From: JBFFXF01 sp041569895
GTDB lineage: Bacteria > Planctomycetota > UBA8108 > JACQVS01
Reading direction: 5' to 3'
NCBI GenBank assembly: GCA_041569895.1
Contig: JBFFXF010000155.1
Coordinates: 1-17,456, forward strand
Length of the DNA: 17,456 nt
Part shown: positions 1 to 6,269 of the stretch, piece by piece
Layout of the letters: each line of letters begins with the position of its first letter
Numbering within the stretch: the first letter of the stretch is position 1
Notes under the pieces: model-generated
Databases searched by the model: none
Seen by the model: the letters and a program-made list of their open reading frames with translations, nothing else
Told to the model about the DNA's origin: nothing
Position numbers and translations under genes: made by a program

Positions 1-951
1 ATGGCGCTCGAGCTCGCGAGCGAGGATCCGTCGTACGAGGACGTCGCCTCGAAGTTCTTCGAGCATTTCGTGGCGATCGCCGACGCGACCAACCGGCTCG
101 GCGGCACGGGTCTGTGGGACGACGCGGACGGCTTCTACTACGACCGCCTGCACGTCGACGGCTCGACCATCCCGCTCAAGGTGCGCTCGATGGTCGGCAT
201 CATCCCCCTCTTTGCCGTCGAGGTGCTCGAGGACGACGTCCTCGAACGGCTCCCCGGCTTCACGAAACGCATGAACTGGTTCCTCGAGAACCGGGCCGAC
301 CTCGCAAAGGACATCTCGTACCTGGAGCGCGACGTCGGCGTCGACGAGCGCCACGGACACCGCCTGCTGGCGATCGCGTCGTGCGAGCGGCTGACGCGCG
401 TCCTGCGCTACGTCCTCGACGAGAACGAGTTCCTGTCGCCGTACGGCGTGCGGTCGCTGTCACGATTCCATCGCGAGCAGCCGTTCGTCTTCCACGTCGA
501 CTCGACGGAGCACCGCGTCGAGTACGACCCGGCCGAATCGACCACCGGCCTCTTCGGCGGCAACTCGAACTGGCGCGGCCCGGTCTGGTTCCCCGTCAAC
601 TTCCTGCTGATCGAGGCGCTCGAGCGCTTCCACCACTTCTACGGCGAGAGCGTCCGCGTCGAGTGCCCGGTCGGCTCGGGCCGCATGATGAACCTCGGCG
701 AGGTGGCGCGGGAGATCGCGGACCGCCTGGTGCGCATCTTCCTCCCGGACGAGACGGGCAGGCGACCGCTGCACGGCGAGGACGAGAGACACTCCCGCGA
801 CCCGCACTGGCGCGACCTGCTCCTCTTCCACGAGTACTTCGACGGCGACACCGGCCGCGGCCTCGGCGCGAGCCATCAGACCGGCTGGACGGCGCTGGTG
901 ACGACCCTGATCGAGAGACGGGCACGACGACACGGCGGATCGGTGGGGTGA
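1..951 (+). CDS. GH63 / MGH1-like glucosidase, C-terminal part (5' end outside window)
   Basis: The reading frame is open from the first base, so the 316 residues seen are the C-terminal third or so of a protein that in this family usually runs to 800-900 residues; the ATG at base 1 is probably internal. The sequence matches the (alpha/alpha)6 barrel of GH63-type alpha-glucosidases. Visible motifs are GLWDDADGFYYD (residues 37-48), GGNSNWRGPVWFPVN (186-200), FHEYFDGDTG (276-285) and ASHQTGWTALV (290-300). By family knowledge the Glu in FHEYFDGDTG (E278) is likely the catalytic base and the WRGPVWFPVN segment lines the active site. These enzymes hydrolyse alpha-glucosidic links in oligosaccharides; the exact substrate cannot be read from this fragment. 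No signal peptide can be judged because the N-terminus is missing. The gene ends at a TGA and faces a convergent DUF1080 gene across a long hairpin. The family call is secure; the specificity is not. Confidence 0.85.
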   Translation: MALELASEDPSYEDVASKFFEHFVAIADATNRLGGTGLWDDADGFYYDRLHVDGSTIPLKVRSMVGIIPLFAVEVLEDDVLERLPGFTKRMNWFLENRADLAKDISYLERDVGVDERHGHRLLAIASCERLTRVLRYVLDENEFLSPYGVRSLSRFHREQPFVFHVDSTEHRVEYDPAESTTGLFGGNSNWRGPVWFPVNFLLIEALERFHHFYGESVRVECPVGSGRMMNLGEVAREIADRLVRIFLPDETGRRPLHGEDERHSRDPHWRDLLLFHEYFDGDTGRGLGASHQTGWTALVTTLIERRARRHGGSVG

Positions 952-998
952 TCCGGCGAGGGGCGCCCGGCCTCCTGAGCTTGCTGTCAGACGATTCA

Positions 999-1077
999 TA
1001 AGGAAGGCAGGAAACTCAGGAAGGCAGGAAACGGATCAGACTCGTTTCCTGCTTTCCTCTTCTTCCTGCCTTCCTTA
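999..1077. repeat. Long imperfect hairpin built from a tandem 15-mer, between convergent genes
   Basis: Arms 999-1033 and 1043-1077 are 35 nt each and pair at 30 positions around a 9-nt loop (gatcagact). The left arm is itself a direct repeat: aggaaggcaggaaac occurs at 1001-1015 and again at 1018-1032. The right arm carries the complementary units with one internal substitution and a 4-nt unmatched block. It lies between two genes that converge, so it could end transcription from both sides, but neither strand has a following T-run, so it is not a standard intrinsic terminator. It may be a dispersed intergenic repeat. Confidence 0.75.
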
Positions 1078-1145
1078 GAGATCCGTCGCAGAGTCTCGCG
1101 CGCGGAGTCGAGCAGCCCTTCGGGAACGGGAAGGAGAACCGGCGA

Positions 1146-2504
1146 TCACAACCCGCGAATACGTATCTTCCTCAGCGCCAGCGGCAGGGCGTGGTCCTGG
1201 AAGCCGATCCAGCCCTCCTTCGGGCGGCTCTCGAGGCGCGGGTGGTCGAGCTTCACCTCGTTGACCACCACGCCGTTCAGCTTCACGGTCAGGTCGTTGC
1301 CGCGGCACGTGATGTGGAAGTGGTTCCACTCGCCGGCGGGACGCGCCGCGTTCTTCGCGGGCGGGATGCCCGGAATGATGCCGCCCGAGTCGTGGTCGGT
1401 GAGACGGCGGTTCTTCGCCCCCTCGCTCTCGCGATGGGAGTCGTAGATCTGCACCTCGATCCCCTTCGCCACCGGGCTCTTGCGGTCGCCGACGTGGAAG
1501 TAGAAACCGCTGTTGCCGTGCTTCTCGACGCGATAGTCGAACTCGATCTCGAAATCTCGATAGCGCTGCTTGAGCCAGAGGTAGGCGTCGAACCTCGACC
1601 AGCCCGTCTCGCCCGGACGCGGCGTCAGCGTGACGACGCCGTCGTCGAGCTTCCAGTTGCCGGTCGTTTCCCAGAAGCGCGACAGGTCGCCGCCCGAGAG
1701 CAGGTCGACCCACTCGCCGGCGTCGTCGAGCTCGAGCAGCTCGACCTTGCGGAACTCGACGGGGTGACTCTCCGACTGCAAGGAGATGGTGCCGCCGCGC
1801 AGCATCTTCGGCTTGCCCTCCTCGAGCAGCCGGCGCGCGTCGCCGTCCCTCGGGTCGAGCTGCGGGTCGGTGTACTCGAGCACCGGCTCCCCCTCGAGGA
1901 GGTGCCGGATCCTGTTGCCGCGCACCTCGATCTCCGCCGTCACCCACTGATCGCCGCGGTAGGTCTCCGAGCGCGAGTTAGTGCAGTGGCGCGTGTGCAG
2001 CTTGCCGTCCATGACGACGTTCGTGCCGGGCGTGCAGAGGTTCGCGGTCGAGCGCTCGCCGGTCTCACGGCCGCCGAGAAGCTGCACCTCGATCGACACC
2101 GGGAAGTTCTGGTCCTTGCGGATGGTCTCCGGCGCCTGGCCGTGGATCATGACGCCGCTGTTGCGGTACGCCCAGCCGGGCCCGCCGCGGACCTGCTCGC
2201 CGGTGAAGCGGTACTCGACGCGCAGCCGGTAGCTCGAGAACTCGCGCTCGTGGAAGATGTGCCCGAACTTGTCGCCGAACTGGTCGTACCCGTCGTAGGA
2301 CACCTTGAGCACGCCGTCCTCGACGCGAAACGTGTCGGCGAAGTTTTCGCCGAGCTCGTGGCCGGCGATCTTCACCTTCCAGCCGTCGAGGTTTTTGCCG
2401 TTGAAGAGCTGAATCCACTCCTCGGGCGGCGCATCGTCTTCGGCGGCCAGGACACGGGACACGCACACCAGAACGCACAGCGAAAAGATCGTCATCGCCT
2501 TCAT
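1146..2504 (-). CDS. Secreted protein with two DUF1080 (3-keto-disaccharide hydrolase-like) domains
   Basis: A protein of 452 residues. The start at 2504 is chosen because AAAGGAG lies about 7 nt upstream and the first residues form a clear signal peptide (MKAMTIFSLCVLVCVSRVLA, cleavage near residue 20-21). Frames reaching further upstream only translate a hexamer DNA repeat into Arg/Ala/Gly. Two DUF1080 jelly-roll domains follow. Domain 1 (about 29-258) has WIQLFNGKNLDGW at its start, RNSGVMIHG (114-122) and the closing LRGGTISLQSESHPVEFRKVEL. Domain 2 (about 265-452) has WVDLLSGGDLSRFW, NSGFYFHVGD (331-340), EVQIYD (350-355) and GWIGFQDHALPLALRKIRIRGL. DUF1080 proteins bind or cleave sugars, and some hydrolyse 3-keto-glycosides outside the cytoplasm; families of such genes are typical of Planctomycetota. 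Two domains in one chain is less common than one. Catalysis itself is not demonstrated by the sequence. Confidence 0.9.
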   Translation of the reverse strand: MKAMTIFSLCVLVCVSRVLAAEDDAPPEEWIQLFNGKNLDGWKVKIAGHELGENFADTFRVEDGVLKVSYDGYDQFGDKFGHIFHEREFSSYRLRVEYRFTGEQVRGGPGWAYRNSGVMIHGQAPETIRKDQNFPVSIEVQLLGGRETGERSTANLCTPGTNVVMDGKLHTRHCTNSRSETYRGDQWVTAEIEVRGNRIRHLLEGEPVLEYTDPQLDPRDGDARRLLEEGKPKMLRGGTISLQSESHPVEFRKVELLELDDAGEWVDLLSGGDLSRFWETTGNWKLDDGVVTLTPRPGETGWSRFDAYLWLKQRYRDFEIEFDYRVEKHGNSGFYFHVGDRKSPVAKGIEVQIYDSHRESEGAKNRRLTDHDSGGIIPGIPPAKNAARPAGEWNHFHITCRGNDLTVKLNGVVVNEVKLDHPRLESRPKEGWIGFQDHALPLALRKIRIRGL

Positions 2505-2542
2505 GAGAAACTCCTTTCCAGACCTCGGTCCCCGGTCCTGGA

Positions 2543-2620
2543 CCCGTGCCCGCACTCGTCCTCGTCCTCGTCCTCGTCCCCGTCCCCGTGCCCGTGCCCG
2601 TGCCCGTGCCCGTGCCCGAT
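2543..2620. repeat. Hexamer-period tandem repeat, 13 units (78 bp)
   Basis: Thirteen consecutive six-base units fit one phase with no indel: cccgtg and cccgca, then four ctcgtc, one cccgtc, five cccgtg and a final cccgat. The array is upstream of the DUF1080 start (2504) and downstream of the terminator of the neighbouring gene. Read through in either coding sense it gives a two-residue repeat (Arg-Ala or Arg-Gly on the minus strand), which is why spurious long frames cross it. Similar but shorter period-6 stretches are at 11048-11071 and 14681-14698, also between genes. Confidence 0.8.
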
Positions 2621-2681
2621 GCAACACCGATACTCTACCACGGAGCAGCTCAAAGCTGCGCCATGCGGGCTCTCGCCGCAC

Positions 2682-2710
2682 AAAAAAACAGGCCCGGTCA
2701 CCCGGGCCTG
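2682..2710 (-). terminator. Intrinsic terminator of the Cys-rich protein gene
   Basis: On the minus strand a perfect 9-bp stem, CAGGCCCGG (2710-2702) with CCGGGCCTG (2697-2689), encloses the loop GTGA and is followed directly by seven T residues (2688-2682). It sits 29 nt past the stop codon of the gene ending at 2739. This is a textbook rho-independent terminator. Confidence 0.93.
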
Positions 2711-2738
2711 CTCGATTGGAGGGACGCGCTGAGGTGGA

Positions 2739-3794
2739 TCAGCGCTTGACGGCGGTCTCGATCGGTGCGCTCTCCTCGTCGCACGACGCTCTCGCGGCCT
2801 CCATCGCGGCTTTCGCTCGGAGGAGAAGCTCGCGAGTCTCACCGATGAGCGCGCGATGGCTCTCGAAGGCGATGCGCACCTCCACCGGCATCGAGCGCAT
2901 CGCGGCGGGATTCGCGATCGCCCAGGCGGCCATCTCGCCGTGGATGGCCTCGAGCGCCTCGAACCCGTCAACGAGCGCGACGACACTGGGCGGCACCAGC
3001 GCGATCATCTTCGACGTCTCGGCGATCGAGCCGATGCCGCCGGCGATCTCGCGACGCGTCTCGTCACTCTGCGCCGCGAGCTCGGACGGCACCGCGTTCC
3101 ACGAGGCGCGCAGAGCGCCGATGCGAGCTGCCATCCTCACCGGGGACGTTGCGGCGCACGTCACGGGGCACGCGCCTGTGGTGGCGGTCTTCGACGTCGA
3201 CGACGTGCGCTTCTCGGGGCCGCACTCGACGTCGACGCCCGGCCTCGTCTCGTCGTTCGAGGCCCAGCACGATCCCGAGGTCGCCGCGACGACATGCGAG
3301 GCGAGCTCGTGAAGACCGCGCAGGGCCTTCGACCGTGCCACGCCGAGGCGACGGCCCGCCTCGAGGACATCCGCCGCGATGCCGGTCTCCCCGGGGGACG
3401 TCTTCGCCGGGCAGTGCTTCGACAGGGCCTCGTCGGCGGCGACAGCCCCACCGAGGACATCGCGAACGGCGACGAGTGTCTCACCGAGTCGCGACCCGAC
3501 CGGACACCTCTTCGCGAGACTCGCCAGATGCGCGGAGATCCGCTGTCGCTCGCTCTGCGTCAGCGCCCTGGCCTCCTCGGAGGCCTCCTTCCAGCTGACC
3601 AGCAGCTCGCTCACCTTCTTCTCGACCGGGCACCCCGCGCACTCCTTGCCGGCGGGCTCCCCGGCGAGCGCGCCGCGACCGAGCGGCGTGACGAGCATGG
3701 CCGACGCCGCGAACGCCATCGCGGTGCGCCATGAAACAAGACCGGAGACGAAGGCCCCAACGATCCCCCTGATGTGAACGGAACTCTCCTTCAT
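2739..3794 (-). CDS. Secreted Cys-rich helical protein of unknown function, likely TetR target
   Basis: I do not recognise a named family. The protein has 351 residues. The start at 3794 has AGGAA about 7 nt upstream and leads into an N-terminal hydrophobic segment (about 23-44) ending ALAGEP, read as a signal peptide with cleavage near residue 44. The mature part is rich in Ala, Glu, Ser and Leu and looks alpha-helical. It carries nine cysteines (52, 55, 97, 128, 176, 191, 209, 213, 338), many in a Cys-Pro context: CAGCPV (52-57), RCPVG (96-100), HCPAK (127-131) and ACPVTC (208-213). The first half (about 62-95) and second half (about 226-259) look like an internal duplication, sharing L-x-x-SW, E, R-x-x-I and S-(L/I)-A at the same spacing. 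A Ser/Thr-rich linker (about 195-208) separates the halves. It is preceded by a perfect TetR-type operator and followed by its own terminator. A metal-binding or thiol-redox role is possible but unproven. Confidence 0.8.
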   Translation of the reverse strand: MKESSVHIRGIVGAFVSGLVSWRTAMAFAASAMLVTPLGRGALAGEPAGKECAGCPVEKKVSELLVSWKEASEEARALTQSERQRISAHLASLAKRCPVGSRLGETLVAVRDVLGGAVAADEALSKHCPAKTSPGETGIAADVLEAGRRLGVARSKALRGLHELASHVVAATSGSCWASNDETRPGVDVECGPEKRTSSTSKTATTGACPVTCAATSPVRMAARIGALRASWNAVPSELAAQSDETRREIAGGIGSIAETSKMIALVPPSVVALVDGFEALEAIHGEMAAWAIANPAAMRSMPVEVRIAFESHRALIGETRELLLRAKAAMEAARASCDEESAPIETAVKR

Positions 3795-3845
3795 GGTGGT
3801 GTTCCTGATCCTTGCGTTTGCCTTGTTCGCCTTCGTGTGCGCGAA

Positions 3846-3868
3846 CCCGGAGCGACACTCGCTCCGGG
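3846..3868 (-). other. Perfect hairpin in the 5' leader of the Cys-rich gene
   Basis: cccggagcga (3846-3855) and tcgctccggg (3859-3868) pair perfectly over 10 bp with a 3-nt loop. If transcription starts near the operator at 3973-3990, this hairpin lies in a 5' untranslated leader of roughly 165 nt, about 50 nt upstream of the start codon at 3794. It has no T-run, so it is not an intrinsic terminator. It could stabilise the mRNA or tune translation. Confidence 0.55.
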
Positions 3869-3972
3869 CCGGCGACCGACACAATCCCGTCTCGCACCGT
3901 CCACCTCCGCTCGTCCTCCGCTTCGGGAAAGCTCTCGATGCTCCGGCGCTCACCTCCCTGTCCAGAACTGGT

Positions 3973-3990
3973 ATACCGACCGGTCGGTAT
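3973..3990. promoter_or_regulatory. Perfect TetR-type operator upstream of the Cys-rich gene (operator 1)
   Basis: ATACCGACCGGTCGGTAT is an exact 18-bp palindrome. It stands between the tetR terminator and the start of the 351-residue gene, where that gene's promoter must be. Its form (GACCGGTC core flanked by TACC/GGTA) is common for TetR-family operators. A related site precedes tetR itself at 4646-4663, with 14 of 18 positions identical when that site is read on the minus strand. A possible -10 (TATACC, minus strand, 3975-3970) touches its downstream edge; I do not see a convincing -35. Confidence 0.85.
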
Positions 3991-4000
3991 GCTCCTCTCG

Positions 4001-4044
4001 AAAAAAAAACCTCCCGCCTCACTTGCCGTAGAGTGAGCGGAGGT
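4001..4044 (-). terminator. Intrinsic terminator of tetR, overlapping its stop codon
   Basis: On the minus strand, ACCTCCGCTCAC (4044-4033) pairs with GTGAGGCGGGAGGT (4022-4009) with two single-base bulges, and nine T residues follow (4009-4001). The tetR stop codon TGA (4021-4019) lies inside the 3' arm of the stem, so the last codons of tetR form part of its own terminator. It separates tetR from the downstream Cys-rich gene, implying that gene has its own promoter at operator 1. Confidence 0.85.
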
Positions 4045-4618
4045 AGCCCTTGAAATGAAGCAGATTGCGCTCCATGACCGCGCGCTCGCCGGTGGTCTTC
4101 AGCAGGAGAAGCGAGCCCTGGCCGAGGGCGACGAAGAAGTCGCCGAGTGCCGCCGCGTCGAACGCCGCATCCGGCGCGTGGCGCTCCTTCGCCTCGACGA
4201 GATCGCGCGCCACCGCCGCGGCCAGGCGCTCGAAGCACAGCTCGCAGATCTGGCGCAGCTTCGGGTGGGTCTCGGAGATCTCCTGGGCGAAGGTGCCGAC
4301 CAGACACCCCTTCCCCGCCGGGTCGCGCGACCCGGCGATGGCGGTGTCGATCATCGTCATCACGCGCTCGAGCGGGTCCTCGATCGAGGCGCACGCCTCG
4401 AGGAACCTGGCCTCCTGCCGCTGCGAGAAGCGGTCGAGGAGCACCTTGCCGAGCTCCTCCTTGTTCCTGAAATAGTGGAAGAAGCTCCCCTTGGTGACAC
4501 CGGCCGCGGCGCAGATCTCGTCGACCGTGGTGGCCACGAAGCCCTTGGCGAGCATCAGCTCCTCGGCGGCGTCGAGCAGGCTCGTGCGGGTCGGCGGGTC
4601 GGGGTGCCTGGTTCTCAT
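4019..4618 (-). CDS. TetR/AcrR-family transcriptional regulator (NemR-like sensor Cys)
   Basis: A protein of 199 residues, normal for TetR. The start at 4618 gives MRTRHPDPPTRTSLLDAAEEL; longer frames would run back through the operator and the terminator of the next gene. Residues about 13-60 are the TetR helix-turn-helix domain, with TVDEICAAAGVTKGSFFHYF (31-50) as the recognition region and RNKEEL after it. The ligand domain contains GKGCLVGTFAQE (102-113). Its Cys105 falls, by eye, at the same place as Cys106 of E. coli NemR, a known sensor of reactive chlorine and electrophiles. Cys125 and Cys128 (QICELCFE) are further candidates. An operator sits in its own promoter and a related one sits before the next gene, so autorepression plus repression of the Cys-rich gene is the simplest reading. 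The family is certain; the inducer is inferred and could be an unrelated hydrophobic ligand. Confidence 0.93.
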   Translation of the reverse strand: MRTRHPDPPTRTSLLDAAEELMLAKGFVATTVDEICAAAGVTKGSFFHYFRNKEELGKVLLDRFSQRQEARFLEACASIEDPLERVMTMIDTAIAGSRDPAGKGCLVGTFAQEISETHPKLRQICELCFERLAAAVARDLVEAKERHAPDAAFDAAALGDFFVALGQGSLLLLKTTGERAVMERNLLHFKGYLRSLYGK

Positions 4619-4642
4619 CGCGAAAAACGCCCTGCGAAATTG

Positions 4643-4671
4643 CTCATACGTACCAGTTGGTATGAGAATAA
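4643..4671 (-). promoter_or_regulatory. tetR promoter with operator 2 in the -35/-10 spacer
   Basis: On the minus strand a possible -35 TTATTC (4671-4666) and -10 TATGAG (4648-4643) are 17 bp apart. The 18-bp site ATACCAACTGGTACGTAT (4663-4646, minus strand) fills the spacer and matches operator 1 at 14 of 18 positions. Its symmetry is imperfect, which suggests a weaker site, as is usual for autoregulation. The promoter boxes are approximate; the operator match is the stronger evidence. Confidence 0.7.
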
Positions 4672-4695
4672 CCGGCGGCCGCGGGACCGCAAAAG

Positions 4696-4731
4696 AAAAA
4701 AGGGGGAGGCGCCGGCTCCGGCTCCTCCCCC
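4696..4731 (-). terminator. Intrinsic terminator of the dockerin-like protein gene
   Basis: On the minus strand GGGGGAGG (4731-4724) pairs with CCTCCCCC (4709-4702), enclosing a GC-rich loop that can extend the stem through GCCGG/CCGGC, followed by six T residues (4701-4696). It is 64 nt beyond the stop codon at 4795 and would end the long minus-strand run that begins at 11004. Confidence 0.9.
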
Positions 4732-4794
4732 GGGTCACCCGTCTCGACCCGCTCAACTCGTGAACACGGCTGCTCCGGACGGCCGCGGGCTCGC

Positions 4795-6192
4795 TCAGCC
4801 CTCGGCGCCGCAGAAGAGCGGGTCCGGCGTGCGGTCGAACCGCGCCACCCCGGCGGGCGGTCGCCGCTGGAACAGCTCGCCGAGCATGACGAGGACGTCC
4901 GAGATGTTCACCGCGCCGTTGTCGTCGGCGTCGGCGGCATCGGCGCAGTACGGCCTCCGGCCACCCGCGAACATGTGCAGCAGGAGGTGCACGGGGTCGG
5001 CGATGTCGAAGCGGCCGTCGTCGTTCGAGTCGCCGCGGCGGAAGCTCGCATCGTGGACGCCGCTGATGCCGAAGAAGCTCGCGTCGTCCATGGAGTCGAT
5101 GGCGTCGTTCTCATCGAAGGGCGCCTGGACGAGCGCGCGCGCCTCGTCGCCGTCGTCGCCCTCCTCCGCGGCCGGATCGTCGCACTCCGAGCGACGCCCG
5201 AAGTGCCACGGCCAGCGCGAGCGCCGCCGGAAGAGCTCCGAGAGATCGGTGAGCTCGTCGATGTCGCCCGAGAGGACGACGTTCCCCTCGGAGTCGACGA
5301 CGTCGACGATGGTGCCCTCGAGGTCCCGCGCGTCGTTCTCGACGAAGGGGATCTCGTCGCCTCGCTCGGTGTCGAGCCGCAGGGCGCCGGAGCCCGCGAG
5401 CCGCTCGGCCAGACGCTGGAGGAACGGGAAGCACGGCTCGACCTCGCCGCTCAGCGACTCGTCGGCGTCGGTCGTCAGCGACACCGACGCGCCTCCGGCC
5501 ACCAGCGCCGCGACCTGGTCCTCCGTGACCTCGATCGAGCCGCGGTTGTTCTCGCCGAGCTCGAGCGCGATCGACTCGTCGCCGAGGTCGAGCGTCACAC
5601 CGGTGACCGAGCCCTCGAGCCCTCGCACCCAGACGATGGAGGACAGCGTCGTGCGCTCCTCGTCGAGCGTCAGGACAGCCAGGGCCCTTGGCGTCCGGGT
5701 CCGGGTGCGATGGTGTGCGCCCCCGCCGCCGGGGTCGCCGCCGTTGCCGGGATCCTCGGGCTCGTCGGCCCTGAGGTGCGCCTTGAAGCACCGCGGATCG
5801 GGCGGCTCGGCGTCGCGCGTCGTGATGGTGCCGAGGCTCGCGCTCGTGGTCTCCTGGACCTCGTTCCCCTCGCCGTCGGTCGTCGTCGTCGTCTGACTCG
5901 CGACGACCTCGTAGGTGGCCCCGGGCTCGAGCCCGCGCACGCGGATATGGATCGCGATGCGATCCCCTCGCTGGCGGGTCGAGATGGAGCCGCTGCGCTC
6001 GCCGTGCGGCAGACGGAGACTGTCGTGTCCGATGAGCCGCACCGGCGCCTCGGCCTCCTCGCCCGGCTCGCAGTCCGCCTCGCCTGTGCGGTCATGCCCG
6101 GGCGCGAGACCGGCCAGACCGAGCACCAGGAGCGCACCGACCAGAAATCGCAACACACACACGAAACGGAGAGACCCCAGACGATCAGTCAT
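4795..6192 (-). CDS. Secreted protein with CHRD-like segment and C-terminal dockerin-like EF-hand pair
   Basis: A protein of 465 residues. The start at 6192 has an ideal Shine-Dalgarno, AAGGAGG five bases upstream, and a signal peptide (hydrophobic 10-30, cleavage near residue 30-33). Residues about 76-130 form a beta-rich domain with an Ala/Thr-rich strand region, followed by a Gly/Pro linker (148-158). Residues about 170-252 resemble a chordin (CHRD) domain: AVLTLDEERT, VRGLEGSVTGVTLDL, VTEDQVAALVAGGASVSLTT and SGEVEP fit its strand pattern, but the histidines usual for CHRD are absent. The C-terminus has two calcium-loop repeats, GDSNDDGRFDIADPVHLLLHMF (386-408, described by position) and DADDNGAVNISDVLVMLGELF from 421, with paired cysteines (416, 461). 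This arrangement is very common at the C-terminus of secreted planctomycete proteins, where no cellulosome is known. It follows the molybdenum hydroxylase gene after 77 bp. Its function is unknown. Confidence 0.85.
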   Translation of the reverse strand: MTDRLGSLRFVCVLRFLVGALLVLGLAGLAPGHDRTGEADCEPGEEAEAPVRLIGHDSLRLPHGERSGSISTRQRGDRIAIHIRVRGLEPGATYEVVASQTTTTTDGEGNEVQETTSASLGTITTRDAEPPDPRCFKAHLRADEPEDPGNGGDPGGGGAHHRTRTRTPRALAVLTLDEERTTLSSIVWVRGLEGSVTGVTLDLGDESIALELGENNRGSIEVTEDQVAALVAGGASVSLTTDADESLSGEVEPCFPFLQRLAERLAGSGALRLDTERGDEIPFVENDARDLEGTIVDVVDSEGNVVLSGDIDELTDLSELFRRRSRWPWHFGRRSECDDPAAEEGDDGDEARALVQAPFDENDAIDSMDDASFFGISGVHDASFRRGDSNDDGRFDIADPVHLLLHMFAGGRRPYCADAADADDNGAVNISDVLVMLGELFQRRPPAGVARFDRTPDPLFCGAEG

Positions 6193-6269
6193 GGCAACCT
6201 CCTTCTTCCTCCGAAAGGACCTCTCTCTCTTTCGATCGATCAGTGACCAGAGCCGGCCGACAAGTACCG

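Noticed and set aside
2543..2620. Possible CRISPR array
   Set aside because: The units are 6 bp in direct tandem with no spacers, and no cas gene is present.
2505..2681. N-terminal extension of the DUF1080 gene giving an Arg/Ala/Gly-repeat protein
   Set aside because: It only translates the hexamer DNA repeat. A good Shine-Dalgarno and signal peptide mark the start at 2504.
1191..2732. Long plus-strand frame opposite the DUF1080 gene
   Set aside because: It is an antisense shadow in GC-rich DNA with no domain and atypical Val/Glu/Arg/Leu composition; the minus-strand frame has clear family motifs.
4619..4756. Longer start for the TetR protein
   Set aside because: It would run through the operator, the promoter and the terminator of the neighbouring gene and adds no TetR-like residues.
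4795..5110. Dockerin-like tail as evidence of a cellulosome
   Set aside because: No cohesin or scaffoldin is seen here, and such EF-hand tails are common on secreted planctomycete proteins without cellulosomes.
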